A DNA stretch of 64,000 bases from Puccinia triticina (taxonomy: Eukaryota; Basidiomycota; Pucciniomycetes; Pucciniales; Pucciniaceae), in assembly GCF_026914185.1 (NCBI RefSeq), contig NC_070566.1, forward strand, positions 4,836,001 to 4,900,000, written 5' to 3'. Both the position numbers and the translations under genes were made by a program. Shown here in pieces: positions 19,566 to 29,940 of this stretch; position 1 is the first letter of the stretch; every line of letters begins with the position of its first letter. The notes under the pieces are model-generated. The model ran no database searches. It was not told where the DNA came from and saw only the letters and a program-made list of their open reading frames with translations.

Positions 19566-22385
19566 TAGGGGTGTAAATGGGTCGGGTCGACCCGCAAAGA
19601 CCCATGACCCGATGGGTTTTGGGTCGGGTTTGGGCAGCCTTCTGGCCTCCCTTTGAGAAACCGACCCGATTGTATAATTGGGTCGGGTTTGGGCAGGGCT
19701 TTTTGCATTTGGGTCGGCCCGTGAACCCAACAAAGACCTGATTAGGAAAGGTCCCTGACTCCTGAGGAGGCTGTTGCTCTGCAATCCAGAGTCCCCGCTT
19801 TGAGAGTCTCACCGCCACACCTCCAATTACTCAATCACGAATGGCGCGATCCACCAAGCAAGCAAATAAGAATGTCATTCCCTCATCATCCGACGAATCC
19901 GACAACATTCAAGTTCATGTTCCGGAATCCGATTCTGCCTTGACTCAGAACAACCTAGCGACTCCAGGAACATCCCAGACTCCAAAGAACCCAAGAGATA
20001 ACAAGCCTACCAATCAAAATACGGAATCTGATCCGGCCGTAAGGAAGCGCAAGGCCACCAGTGATATCTGGACGCATTTTAACAAAAAGGCACATGGTAT
20101 GTTTTTTTTTTCAAATTTACAAAACGGAAATTTATTGATTTATACTTGGCTGCGCCCCAGGAAAACACGTGAAGGCAAAATGTGCCTATTGTCTATCTGA
20201 GTTGGATGGGAAAAGCACAAACGGTACGAAGCACCTTTGGCGCCACCTAGAACGATGTAGCTCCTATGCTACAAAGAGCAAACAGTCTCTGCTGAAGCTT
20301 GCGGACGGATCGGTGTCTTCTTCGTCAACGTGGAATTTTTCTCAAGAGAAATCTCGTGATCTACTTATCAAGTTGATAATTGCACACGAACATCCGTTCA
20401 CTCTAGTCGAGCAGCCGCTATTCCGAGCGTTTGTGAACTCCTTGCAACTGCGATTCACACTCTTCAGCCGTGGCACTGCAACAACCGAGGTCCTCAAATT
20501 ATATCAGTCAATGAAAGCCCAGCTTGTGAAAGATATTAGCAAAGTCAACCGGATTTCCCTGACAACCGACGTCTGGACCTCATCAAACCAGACACCCTAC
20601 ATGGTAATAACTTGCCATTTCATTGATTCCAATTGGAACCTCCGCAAACTAATCCTTAGTTTTAGGGAGTTTCCAACTCCTCATACTGGTATAGCAATCG
20701 CTGAACAGTTACTTACAACTATTGCGGAATGGAAGATTTACAACAAGGTCAGCTTTATAACGGTGGACAATGCACTAGCAAACAATACAGGCCTAGCTCG
20801 AGTGTGCTCAGTTCTGAAAGATCGAAGCACCGATCCGCCAGATATGAATGGAAAGTTTCTCCATGTTCGTTGTGCTGCTCACGTCATTAATCTTATTGTT
20901 AAGGATGGCCTCAAGCATGTCTCCTATGCCATCAACAAGATCCGGGATGGTGTCCGATATACTAGAAGCACTCCCTCTTGCAAACAGCTCTTCAAGGAGG
21001 CCATCAACCTAGCTAACATGAAAGAAGGACAAGCTCTCCCCTCGCTTGACGTTCCGACTCGCTGGAACTCGACATATCTGATGTTGAAATCAGTAATTCC
21101 GTACAAGGAAGCATTCAATAACTTGGCCTTGCAAGATGCCAACTTCACTAACTGCCCGACCGACGCTGAGTGGCACGAGATATCTGCTATGAAGGGATTT
21201 TTGGCCATTTTCGATGCGGGTGAGTATTTTTTCAAGTCGGTTTTTGTTTCACTGAATGTTCATATCATTATCTGAGCAGTTTATCTCTTTTACTGCCTGC
21301 TAGCTACAAACAAACTGGCCATGACACACTATCCAACAGCGCATGTCATCTACAAATACATGAAAACTATTGACACACAACTCAAAGCGCGCGCAAACAA
21401 CCTCAAGGATGGCCAAGCAGACCTGAGCGGCTTAATTACACCGATGCAAGATAAATTTGACAAGTACTGGGAGAAGATGAAGGACTTTGCGGCGATCAAC
21501 CTCATCTTTGATCCTCGCTGCAAACTGGCGATGATAGAATTTCTTCTTGCTGACGATCTCGGTACGGACGAAGCAGCAATTAGTGTCACCGCTATAAAAA
21601 AAACGGTCTCTACCTGGTTTAACGAGCTGTTGTCAAAGCAAACTAACTCGCATGTGGATCAAGAATCCACAGCTAGTCAACCACCTCAACAAAAATTGAC
21701 TCAAGACGACGATGATGTTGACATGCGCTTCAAGAAATACATCACAGAGATCCACTCCACCCAAGCTGTATCAACCACTGCCGAGCTCGATCTGTACCTC
21801 CAAGAACCACCTGTCGTGTCTGAATCTCGGAAATTTTCAGTTCTTGCCTGGTGGAGCACCCACCAGGGAAGATTTCCGAACCTCTCAAAGCTGGCAAAAA
21901 CTTTGCTGATGGTTCCGATGACCTCGATTGCTTCGGAATCTGCCTTCTCAACCGGTGGGAGAGTGCTCAGTGACTACCGAACGAGGATGAAGCCCGAAAC
22001 ACTCGAGGCCCTCGTATGTGCGCAAGACTGGATCCGCGGCCATGAAGGCCTATACCCGGACTCTCCGGAAACAGAAGAACTCACAGATGACTAAACATTT
22101 CATTGTTTTCATATCTTGTCAGCTATTCTACAGCAATACACAGAATTTTTCATTTATTTCTTTTGCTTACAAACTGTGCACTCATTTCTGAGATTTGCTC
22201 AGCATAAAATGTCGGGTTTACCCAAGACCCGACCCGGACCCGACCCCGACCCGACTCCTTGTAACGTGGGTCGGGTTTGGGCAGTCAATATTCACTTTTG
22301 TCTCGACCCGACCCGACCCGGGGTTCACGTTGGGTCGGGTTTGGGCACCATTTTTTGACCCAAACCCGACCCGTTTACACCCCTA
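19566..22385 (+). mobile_element. Complete hAT transposon, 2,820 bp
   Basis: Terminal inverted repeats start TAGGGGTGTAAAYGGGTCGG on both sides. Perfect 8-bp duplications CTGGGTAC flank the element, the hallmark of hAT insertion. Subterminal regions (about 19570-19740 and 22210-22380) are dense in GGGTCGGGT-type motifs in both orientations, probably transposase binding sites. The element contains one three-exon transposase gene without visible lesions. It inserted into the RT/RNase H junction of the DIRS-like element, after which the host reading (LKDW ... WVHKNKHQP) resumes. Confidence 0.95.
19841..22094 (+). CDS. hAT transposase (BED finger, RNase H-like fold, C-terminal dimerisation domain), 701 aa
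   Basis: Exons 19841-20096, 20161-21219 and 21304-22094, with introns of 64 and 84 nt, both GT-AG and phase-consistent. The first splice rebuilds a BED zinc finger: C93-X2-C96 ... H110-X3-H114 (KCAYC, GTKHLWRH). Core motifs include LTTDVWTS (Asp222) and TVDNALANN (Asp288), candidate catalytic or metal residues of the hAT RNase H-like domain, then CAAHVINLIVKDGL and VPTRWNSTYLML. The C-terminus has the dimerisation block VLAWWSTHQGRFPNLSKLA, then SIASESAFSTGGRVLSD and TLEALVCAQDWI. It cuts and reinserts DNA at 8-bp targets. No stop or frameshift is seen, so it may be functional. Confidence 0.93.
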
Positions 22386-22393
22386 CTGGGTAC
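22386..22393. repeat. Right target-site duplication of the hAT element
   Basis: CTGGGTAC directly after CACCCCTA; identical to 19558-19565. Confidence 0.95.
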
Positions 22394-23056
22394 ACAAGAA
22401 CAAGCACCAGCCAATTCCTAAAGACGCGGAGGAAGATGTACACGCATGGCTAACAACCTTGAAGAACTTCACGCCGACGCGACTCATTGCGCAGCAAGAC
22501 CCAACAGAGATAGGATGGGTTGGCAATGCATCCACTGGCTGTGCTAATTGGCCGGCAGTGGGCTCAATTCCGCCTTAGATCAATGGAGGAATTGGAAAAA
22601 GACATGGAGGAAGGGGAAAAGGAAGAAAAACGGATTTCTAGACTAGAAACGGTGGCGGTAAAACTCAGGCTCATGATGCTGCTGAAATTAGGCGCACAGA
22701 AGGGGAAGACTTTCATAGTGTGGACCAACAACACAACAACAGAGAGTGTGATCCTCAAGAGGAAATAAAAGGACCCCTTTGTAAATCAGGAGTGGAAGAA
22801 GATCCAAAGCATGTTGATCAAGCGCCAAGTTAGCCTGGTTGCAAAGAGGGTGACATCCGCAGAAAACCAAGCCAACAACTTGTCAAGAGGAATCCGTTTG
22901 GGACACCGGAATAGAGATCAGCTAAGGATAGAGGTCCTGAGAGACCTTGAAACACTTGTTGAGCAGATAATGGAGGAATTACATGGAAACCATGATAATT
23001 TGACAAGGTTAACTAAACCACAACAGGAATGTCACTTCACGCAGAGGACGCCTTAG
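22394..23056 (+). pseudogene. DIRS-like RNase H and Pol C-terminus
   Basis: After the hAT the frame resumes with WVHKNKHQPIP, then DPTEIGWVGNASTG (first RNase H strand), RLETVAVKLRLMMLLKLG, VWTNNTTTESVILKRK, and after one stop KDPFVNQEWKKIQ, VAKRVTSAENQANNLSRG. The family motif WTDN appears here as WTNN, losing a catalytic Asp. Frame changes occur near 22560. This part is a degenerate relic like the RT half. Confidence 0.78.
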
Positions 23057-23482
23057 TGGGCATGAGTTTGGATAAGTAGTGGCAACTCTACAGGAGGCCT
23101 AGAGTTATGGGGTCTGAGCAGGCTCCAGGCCACCTGGAGTTACGGGTTGGGCTCAGACCTTAGGGCTTAGTACTCTAACAGAGAGAGAAGGATCCACATC
23201 CCAAGGCGGAATGTGGTCATCTCTTTCCAATCCTCCCACCTTCCACTCTACCTTCAGCCGTCACGGCAACAGGCGGAGGGAAGGGAGGGAGAGGAGAAGC
23301 CAACCTTATCCCACACTTGGAAGGCTTGGGGAGTTATAGGAGTAACTCCCGGGTCAGCCTAGGCAACTAGCGCCAAATAGAGGGCTAGTGGCTGAAGAAG
23401 TAAACTGAATAGACAAACTGGGGAAGAAGATTAATCCCCAGTCCGCCACAGAGGCAACATGAGAGTAGATTGGATCAGCTCA

Positions 23483-23544
23483 GAATTTTATGATTTTATG
23501 GTGTTATGCTTTAATGCAAGTCAACTTTTAACACCAACACCCTA
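23483..23544. mobile_element. MITE family A, terminal fragment
   Basis: The reverse complement begins tagggtgttggtgttaaaag, then gttgacttgcat and the ataaaatcataaaattc arm, matching the left end of the copy at 15973. Confidence 0.7.
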
Positions 23545-23617
23545 AATGAAGCAAGTGGTTGGAGTAGGGATAATCAAAGTCACAGATTTGGAGAGGTTTG
23601 GAAGGGGTGTGGAGTGG

Positions 23618-23690
23618 GGATGCACAAGGTTTTGGAGTTGGGATGCACAAGATTTTGGAGTTGGGATGCACAAGGTTTTGGAGTTGGGTT
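23618..23690 (+). repeat. 23-bp tandem repeat, three copies
   Basis: Unit approximately gggatgcacaaggttttgga plus gtt, with one copy carrying aagatt for aaggtt. Confidence 0.85.
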
Positions 23691-25773
23691 TTTCAGGCTT
23701 TTTGAGGCAGTGCAATTTGGTTTCTGGTGTTCTTCTTAGTTCAATATCTTTGTTGTAATTTAGATCCTGCAATATTTTGAGGTCTTTTCTGTGGGGAGGA
23801 AGAGGGGATCAGGAGTCTGGGGTACTGGGGGTTGGGGATCCTATATGGTAGATTGCAGGATGAGGAAGGCCTGGATCTCCAGCCTCTGAAACCATCACTA
23901 TGTGGTCTGTGAGATGTAAATGATAGCTATGTACATTCAAGTCTGGGCCACACAGAGCCCACGCCACCGCTCATAAAACTGCTTCAGGAGAGGATTATTT
24001 GAGAGAAATGGGTGCACGTGCCAGAGGATACTCCAATTATGGGTCAAGAAACTCCATGGTTGATTATGACCCAGGGAACTAGAGGCTCTTTGCCAAGATT
24101 CAAACACTGGCCCCAGTAAAAACCTACTGTAAAGTAGGGATAACAGAGACCTACGGGATGATCCTCAAGTTGATGTGGTGGCAAAGAGGATCAACCCAGG
24201 AATGTGTACAGATGATGAAAAAATGGAGACAGCTTGGACAGTCTACACCACAGGCCATCCAGGACATCCATTGTTTGGACCAATGTTTGCACCTTTGGCT
24301 GTCCAGCTCTGGTTTGGGGGGGTCCATCCCTTGTGTTGGATGGTTTGGACAGACCATCCCACAGACAGACCAGGGAACGTTCAGCGGATGATTGAAGGAC
24401 CATCTGCTGGATGGCTCCACACTTCAGTGGGAATGAAAAAAATGATTCATCCTGGCTAGCCCGCATATTTCATTGCTCATAGACGGGGTCAAACATGCAA
24501 CCTGCCACACACCAGCCTAGGGACCCTCACTCTCCCAACTACACCATGTAGACAACACCTGCAAACATCCCCACCTTCATCACACAAAGACCACAACCAA
24601 TAACACCCCTTTGCTTTCCAACAGTCTATTGGACACTCTTGATCTGATATGTGTATTGGTATTTATTGATATTGAAATTGGTTTTGGTTTTGATATATTG
24701 TATTGGTATTGGATTGGGTTGCTGATCTGATCTGAGACATTGGATTGTATTGCAAATACAATCCAATATGATAAAATACTAAGTGTATCTCTGGCGTGGG
24801 ATGCTGTATTGAGCCCCAATTGCAGAGAAAAGGTGTCTTTCTTCAGATATGATACTGCCATATTGTATCTGTTTTTTGATACAATAAACGGTATCAAATT
24901 CTTAAAACTGGATTGGATCATGTTGTTCAACCATTCGCTCAACTGCCACCATTCTAAATTTTGCATGCTCTGGTTTTACTTTGATTTCAACTCCACTTGA
25001 TTACAATAGCAAACTTTGTTGGACAGTCACTATGCAATCGGGACAGTGACTGTGCATTGAAACTTGATAGAATGATTTTCAAGAAAGGTTGGAGGAATAC
25101 CAAATGCGTCCTTTGAGTTTGCACATGTCAACTGGTGGCATTTGCTTCACTTTTTCTCAGAATGTTGAGAGCAGCAAGTACAGCCCTTATGTACCACAGG
25201 TGTGCAGCTGCATGATAAATCATGGAATCATGAATCCATGATTTTACATTCCTTGTAGGCTTGAAGGCCAGATCCTTCAATTTGGAACCAGGGCGGGCCA
25301 TTTTGGGCACAGGATGCTACCAGCCATCCTCCACAAGCTTGCAGTTGGGTAGGCTCAATTTTGGGACTGCAGATCTCAGCCTCTGAGCCTTTATATGTGG
25401 CTCCTGTATGTCAGGTTGGATCCAGTCACATGATCAGAAGAAGAATCCTACTTTCTTTGTTTTGAACTTGAGGCCTCAAGGGTTTCACCATTGAAGTCCT
25501 GGAGTGTTTTTGCCTGAATCTGGCCCTGCAGCACCCACATCAAGCCAACCCAGCTGCCCAGTGGGGTTTTGACTGCCTGTACTGTGAATCTGTACAGGCC
25601 TGTATCTGAAATCCACAACCACACAAGCCTTTTGGCAATGGCTGTATGTGTTTTTTCCATGGATACTTTTAATAGTGGTGTCACTGTAACATTTACAAGA
25701 AACCCCCTTGTGCCATATATGAAGCTTCTGTCAGTATGCAAAATCAAAGAGATATATGAAACTGCTTTCACAG

Positions 25774-25835
25774 TCTAACTTAGCTAATTCCCTCCTTGGG
25801 GGAGCAAAGTGACCTCCAAAGGAGGCACTTACGCG
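25774..25835. repeat. Small palindromic element, CTAACTTA/TAAGTCCCTC family (incomplete)
   Basis: Starts ctaacttagctaattccctcc and ends with the inverted ggaggcacttac; the outer right arm is lost. Confidence 0.5.
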
Positions 25836-26283
25836 CTATGTAGACCCCGCGGCAGTAGAGAATCAGGTATTTTGGTGGGGACTTTTTCAAAACCAATCTC
25901 CCACATGAGTTTCTGGACCTTTCTTTCTCTAATTTAAATTTCTGGGATGGCTTAAGCTGTCCCCTTCTTTCTACTATTTTTTCTCATCCTCAACTCCTCT
26001 GGTTGAGCTGCAATCATAGTTGTAACATTATCAAGTTCAGATTCTGTACAGTGCAAAATGTGGAATGCATGATGAATTGGACACTTGTCAGTCACAAAAC
26101 AGTACTTCATGGGGCATCCAAGGCCCCAAAAAATTTGTAAAATATTTTCAAAGAAATTCCATGATGTTGTGCACATTTTGCTCCCCCAATATTTTATTAC
26201 CTGGTGACAAATGGCGCGTCCAGAGAGGATTGAAAAACATCATTTTTCTAATTCTCTACTGCCACGGGGTCAACATAGTGCAT

Positions 26284-26347
26284 AAGTCCCTCCTTTGGAG
26301 GGTCCCTGCAGAACGGCGCCCCCCCTCCAATAGAGGGACTTAGTTAG
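26284..26347. repeat. Small palindromic element, TAAGTCCCTC family
   Basis: taagtccctcc at the left, gagggacttagttagt at the right, with G/C-rich pairing arms between. Confidence 0.65.
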
Positions 26348-26415
26348 TTTCACAGTGTGCACTCTGGCAGGCTCAAAAGAGGATAAAATCATGGTCACCT
26401 GTTACAGCCATTAAC

Positions 26416-26475
26416 AAAGTCCCTCTATTTGAGGGGGGACACTGTCCCGCCAGGACCTTCTGAAGGAGGGACTTA
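26416..26475. repeat. Small palindromic element, TAAGTCCCTC family
   Basis: aagtccctctatttgagggg at the left and gaaggagggacttac at the right; the centre is gacactgtcccgccaggacc. Confidence 0.65.
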
Positions 26476-26920
26476 CATCCAATGTCCAAGTTTGGGCTGA
26501 CAGAATCAGAACCATGTCTTTTTTCAAACGTTTCTGGCTTCACCCTTTCCCATTGGGCAGCAAAGGTTTGGGGGAACAAAAGATTCCCAAGATCAAGGAG
26601 AATCTCTCCAAATTTTTCTGAATTTTTCAAGGCCTTCAGAACCCCTCAGATCCACTTTTTGTGACTATCTTTGGTCCGCTTCATCCTATATTACAAAGTT
26701 CACACTGTACAGAATCCAAAACTCATGATGTTACAAGGGACATTGCAGATCAAGAAGACAGGTTGGGGATAGGTGGGTATAGTACATGGATAAAGAAGAC
26801 TTTTGTCATCATAGAAATCCAAACAATAATGAAATTGGGCAGGAAATGGATGGGTGAGAGCAGTTTTAAAAAAGTCCCCACCAAAAAACCAAATGCTGTC
26901 AGCCTGTAAGTCCATTTACC

Positions 26921-27006
26921 GCCTAAGTCCCTACCTCCGGTTGGCGCAATGCGACCAGTGTTTTACCACTCCACCTGTAGGAGGGTGGGACTTAATTAAG
27001 TTAGTA
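26921..27006. repeat. Small palindromic element, TAAGTCCC family, with tRNA-like core
   Basis: ctaagtccctacctcc at the left and gggacttaattaagttag at the right. On the minus strand the core reads ggagtggtaaaacactggtc then gcattgcgccaacc. This resembles the A-box/D-arm and anticodon arm of a tRNA, so the family may be Pol III-derived. Confidence 0.55.
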
Positions 27007-27384
27007 TTTTCAGCCTCAAAGCCTGCATAGCCCCTGTATGACAGGCTGCATACAGTAATGTGATTGTAAGAAAATCACTACTTTCTTTGTTTTTAACTTT
27101 GGGGCCTCAAGGGTTGGACCATCAGAATCCTGGAGCAATTTTACAATGATCAGATGCTTTGCCGCACCCCCCCCCCCCTGCCCTGTGGCCAGCGCGGCAA
27201 CCTCGGTGACCAAACAGCCGCCCAAAGGGATTTTGACTGCCTCAGTCAAGCTGTACAGGCCTGTGGCTGAGATAAAAAAAAAAAAAAAATTCAGCCTCGA
27301 GCCCGCAAGCTTTTCAAGAATGGCTGTAATTCAAAGTGCTTGGAAACAGTTGGTGTTGCATTGAGATGATAGGCAAAAAAACAG

Positions 27385-27477
27385 GGGCCTCATCGGGAAT
27401 TGAACCCGAGACCTCTCCCATGCATGCTGCCACCGGCACCACCCAAAGGGAGAATCATACGACTAGACCATAAGGCC
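27385..27477 (-). tRNA. tRNA-Pro (anticodon UGG) with 21-nt intron
   Basis: Minus strand, 93 nt. Acceptor arms GGCCTTA and TGAGGCC pair over seven base pairs. The D-arm follows as TGGTCTAGTCGTATGA. The anticodon stem TCTCCC/GGGAGA encloses loop TTTGGG...T with anticodon TGG (proline). A 21-nt intron (27421-27441) sits after the base 3' of the anticodon, the canonical position. The T-arm is TCGGGTTCAATTCCCGA. A run of seven T residues follows the 3' end, a Pol III terminator. All stems are intact, so it should be functional after splicing. Confidence 0.95.
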
Positions 27478-27888
27478 GATGACGTGATGGCACAATTGTG
27501 ACTATAGATATACAAGAGCTCCCCTATCATCACCCAATTCTTCTACATCTGTGTGCGGATGGTGATTTTTTGAGCGCAACAATTGGGAGGAAGTTGGGCT
27601 GTACTGCATACCAGCAAGCGTGTGTAGTAGTTGGATTTGATAAATGTGTTCTGCTTTCGGTGTTTGCCTCAGCCTGGGAAGGTCAACATGTAAAACATAG
27701 TCAATAATACTTAATCACGGCATCTTGTACATACAACATAGTAATACATCAAAGCGACAAAGGGGCGGGGTTGAGTATGGCAAGTAAGATAGTTTTTTTT
27801 TTGGGTATCTGCGTATGTTTGGGGGTATATATATCTAGGCGGCCGTTTGGAAGAGACAGGACGGGGTAAAGCAGGAGGATAAAGTAAA
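27478..27888. other. Spacer between tRNA and membrane-protein gene
   Basis: No gene seen. It includes the expected 5' flank of the tRNA and the 3' UTR region of the minus-strand gene ending at 27889. Confidence 0.4.
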
Positions 27889-29308
27889 TCAGTCAGTTTT
27901 GAAGGTGACTTTCTTTTTGCGATTCGAGGAGGATGAGTACGAATTGAGAGGGGGAGGGGAGTGTTTGAGGATCGAGACGGAATCGGAGTGGGAGTGTGCG
28001 AGTGTATCGGGGAGGACGGAGGCCGGGGATGGAGAGGGCTCGTCGTCTGAGGAAAGATGGTGTTGGTAATGCCGTTGTCGGGCGGAGGAGGAAGCGGCCG
28101 ACGGGGATCGAAGCTTCTGGACCGCCGAGGTGTATCGTGTTTGGTTCGGCTCAAGGGTGCTCGATAGCTCTGTCTCTAATTTGAAGGCCGTCCAGTCTTC
28201 GTCTGGCTCTTCCGATAGGTCCGCATCCACCGACGGGCTCGAGTCGTCCGACGCTTCCATCACGTCTCCTATTCCGCGTCCGTTTTCGGTCTTTGGAGGA
28301 GAGTCTTTTGAGCCCGGCTGGTCGACCCGGTCATCGCCCGCCGTGCGGTCGCTCTGTTCACGCCGCTTCTTGCGCCCGATCAAGCTCGTGTCTTTCTTGC
28401 TTTGCTTGTCGGTCTTGTGCTGCAAGGGGAACAGCCAATCGCCGATCCACAGATGGGTCGAGCTGCCAATCATCCCGATGAATATGCCCATCCCGATCGC
28501 AGATATCAGGAAGAGGATCACCGGTTTCAGCTTCTTCAACATCGCCTTGGTCAGGTCCAGCGGCTTAATAACGACAAGCCAAAAGACCAATCTGATCGGA
28601 AACGTCATTGGACTGTGTGCGATTCCAGACAAACAAGACCGGGATGAGCAGGCAAATAATATTTGGGTTGATGAGGAAAAGAGGAGAGTGCTCTGACAAT
28701 AAGATTTCGTCCCAGAACCAGACCATGAGGTGGGTCAAAAAGCCGAAGAGGGTGCCGATTACAGCGCGACAGGAGCGAAAGAAGATGGAGAAGATGCCCT
28801 TGAAGATCTTGAAGGAGAGCGTCCAGATGGGGTTCTTGGTCGTGCAGAGGACGAAGAGCCAGGCAACGAATCGCCGGATCGGGGCCAACAAGCGGGGTTT
28901 TTTTTTAGGTCTTCGAGATTGGAGATGGAGAGGGTCGGAGGAGTCGTTGAGGACCAGCTTGGAGCTCTCCTCTCGATGCTCGAGTCGGCGGTCATCCTTG
29001 GCCAACGGGGCCAGATGTGAGCGGCTATTGTTCTCCCGTCCAAGACGGTCTGTTTCGCGCTCTTTCCCCGCGGCCAAGAGGAACCCACTCGGCGCATCTT
29101 GCGGTAGGAAGCTTTTCGGGGTGGCTGTGGGGTCGAGCTCGTTGGTGAGCTGGTTTTCTATCGTCACGGTCTCCGTCCTCGCCGTTGCTCGTCGTCTGTC
29201 CTCGACATCCTGCTTGGGGTTCTGGCTGTCGAGGGCCTCGGCCGAGTATGCTCGAGTGAGGTTGAGGAGGAGGATGGCGATGAGACAGAGCTTGCTGCTG
29301 AGGTTCAT
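27889..29308 (-). CDS. Multi-pass membrane protein with signal peptide, unknown family, 444 aa
   Basis: Start at 29308 chosen because it opens with a signal peptide (MNLSSKLCLIAILLLNLTRA) directly before AYSAEA. Exon 1 is 28698-29308 and exon 2 is 27889-28612, joined by an 85-nt intron (28613-28697) with GT and AG ends. This splice is preferred because it keeps two hydrophobic blocks in frame; the donor (gtcaga) is weak. Residues about 30-140 are polar and lumenal or exposed. Hydrophobic segments lie at about 145-200 (FVAWLFVLCT, GIFSIFFRSCRAVIGTLFGF) and, from exon 2, IRLVFWLVVIKPL and KPVILFLISAIGMGIFIGM. The last 150 residues are acidic, Ser-rich and probably cytosolic, ending NRKKKVTFKTD. 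I do not recognise the family. It lies close to the secreted-protein gene at 29941, both on the minus strand. Confidence 0.65.
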
Positions 29309-29940
29309 GGTGCTTTTGCTGTGGTGGTGGTGGTGGTGGTTCTTGGCCGTTCTCTCTCCCTCGACACTCAACACTTCTCTGCCAACTCTGCTCCTGTCTG
29401 GCATAGGGGGCACATTGCCACACCCGAGGAGCCTCATCCACCCCAACGATACATATTTCAAAGAACCTTGCTTGGCCGACGATACTCTGCCCTCACTCGC
29501 TTTCTTGAACAATCAAAGAGGTGGGCCCCTAAAACAGATTTACAACTCATCTTGTTAAAAAAGTATGGTCGATTGAAGGGTCCCAATCAAGCTACACAGC
29601 CTTCCCTTCTCACCCTCTTTCTCTGTTTCTCATCCCCGGACCCCAACATATGTATCCATGTTTACTTCTGGCCCGTCTTTTTGTACTCGCATCTGCTCAT
29701 TTGGGATTAAATTGGACATGTTGATCAGATTTTCCATTGACAACATCATAATTGCCAGACACGATGTTATCATTTAATAGCTGAGACGGGACCGCATTAG
29801 GGTCGAGACAAGGAAAATGCAAATGCATGGACATCATCACTACGGATTCATAAGATCTGATATCTACCGCAAAAACATTGAAAATGGAATTGTATGTGAA
29901 AGGATGGTGTACGGCAGGCCATGACAATATTCGCCAAATT
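29309..29940. other. Intergenic, shared by two minus-strand genes
   Basis: The first part includes the 5' leader of the membrane-protein gene, with a ggt-type run at about 29320-29340. No other feature was recognised. Confidence 0.4.

Larger units (their letters stand above)
16740..23056 (+). mobile_element. Decayed DIRS-like retroelement, interrupted by a hAT element
   Basis: In order: Gag-like ORF (16757-18480), a short Pol N-terminal piece (18813-18900), an RT (about 18900-19565), then after the hAT insertion the RNase H end (22394-23056). The RT signatures (FDWEKAYRQIPTAPNQWPYL, FGGVAGCGSFGRPADAW, KFLGFIWNGKDKTVRLP, GRLNHVSYVLPQLRCYL) are those of fungal DIRS/Ngaro-type elements rather than gypsy or copia. 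No tyrosine recombinase or terminal repeats were identified, so the order assignment rests on the RT alone. The edges given are those of the coding region. Confidence 0.65.
23057..25770. other. Repeat-rich intergenic region, no gene seen
   Basis: Holds a MITE piece (23483-23544), a 23-bp tandem repeat (23618-23690), and AT-rich oscillating sequence with ttggtattgg-type simple repeats (24640-24730). Open frames here are short and have no recognisable protein features. The first part may be the untranslated end of the DIRS-like element. Confidence 0.4.

Noticed and set aside
24151..24466. Open frames on both strands rich in Trp/His/Pro
   Set aside because: They stem from repeated tggatgg/ccatcca words; no conserved protein feature.
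28564..28639. Alternative 76-nt intron for the membrane-protein gene
   Set aside because: It also joins in phase but removes the coding-like stretch IRLVFWLVVIKPL; the 85-nt intron at 28613-28697 keeps it.
28608..29558. 316-residue plus-strand ORF opposite the membrane-protein gene
   Set aside because: It mirrors the minus-strand frame, which has a signal peptide, membrane segments and an intron; the plus-strand reading shows no domain.
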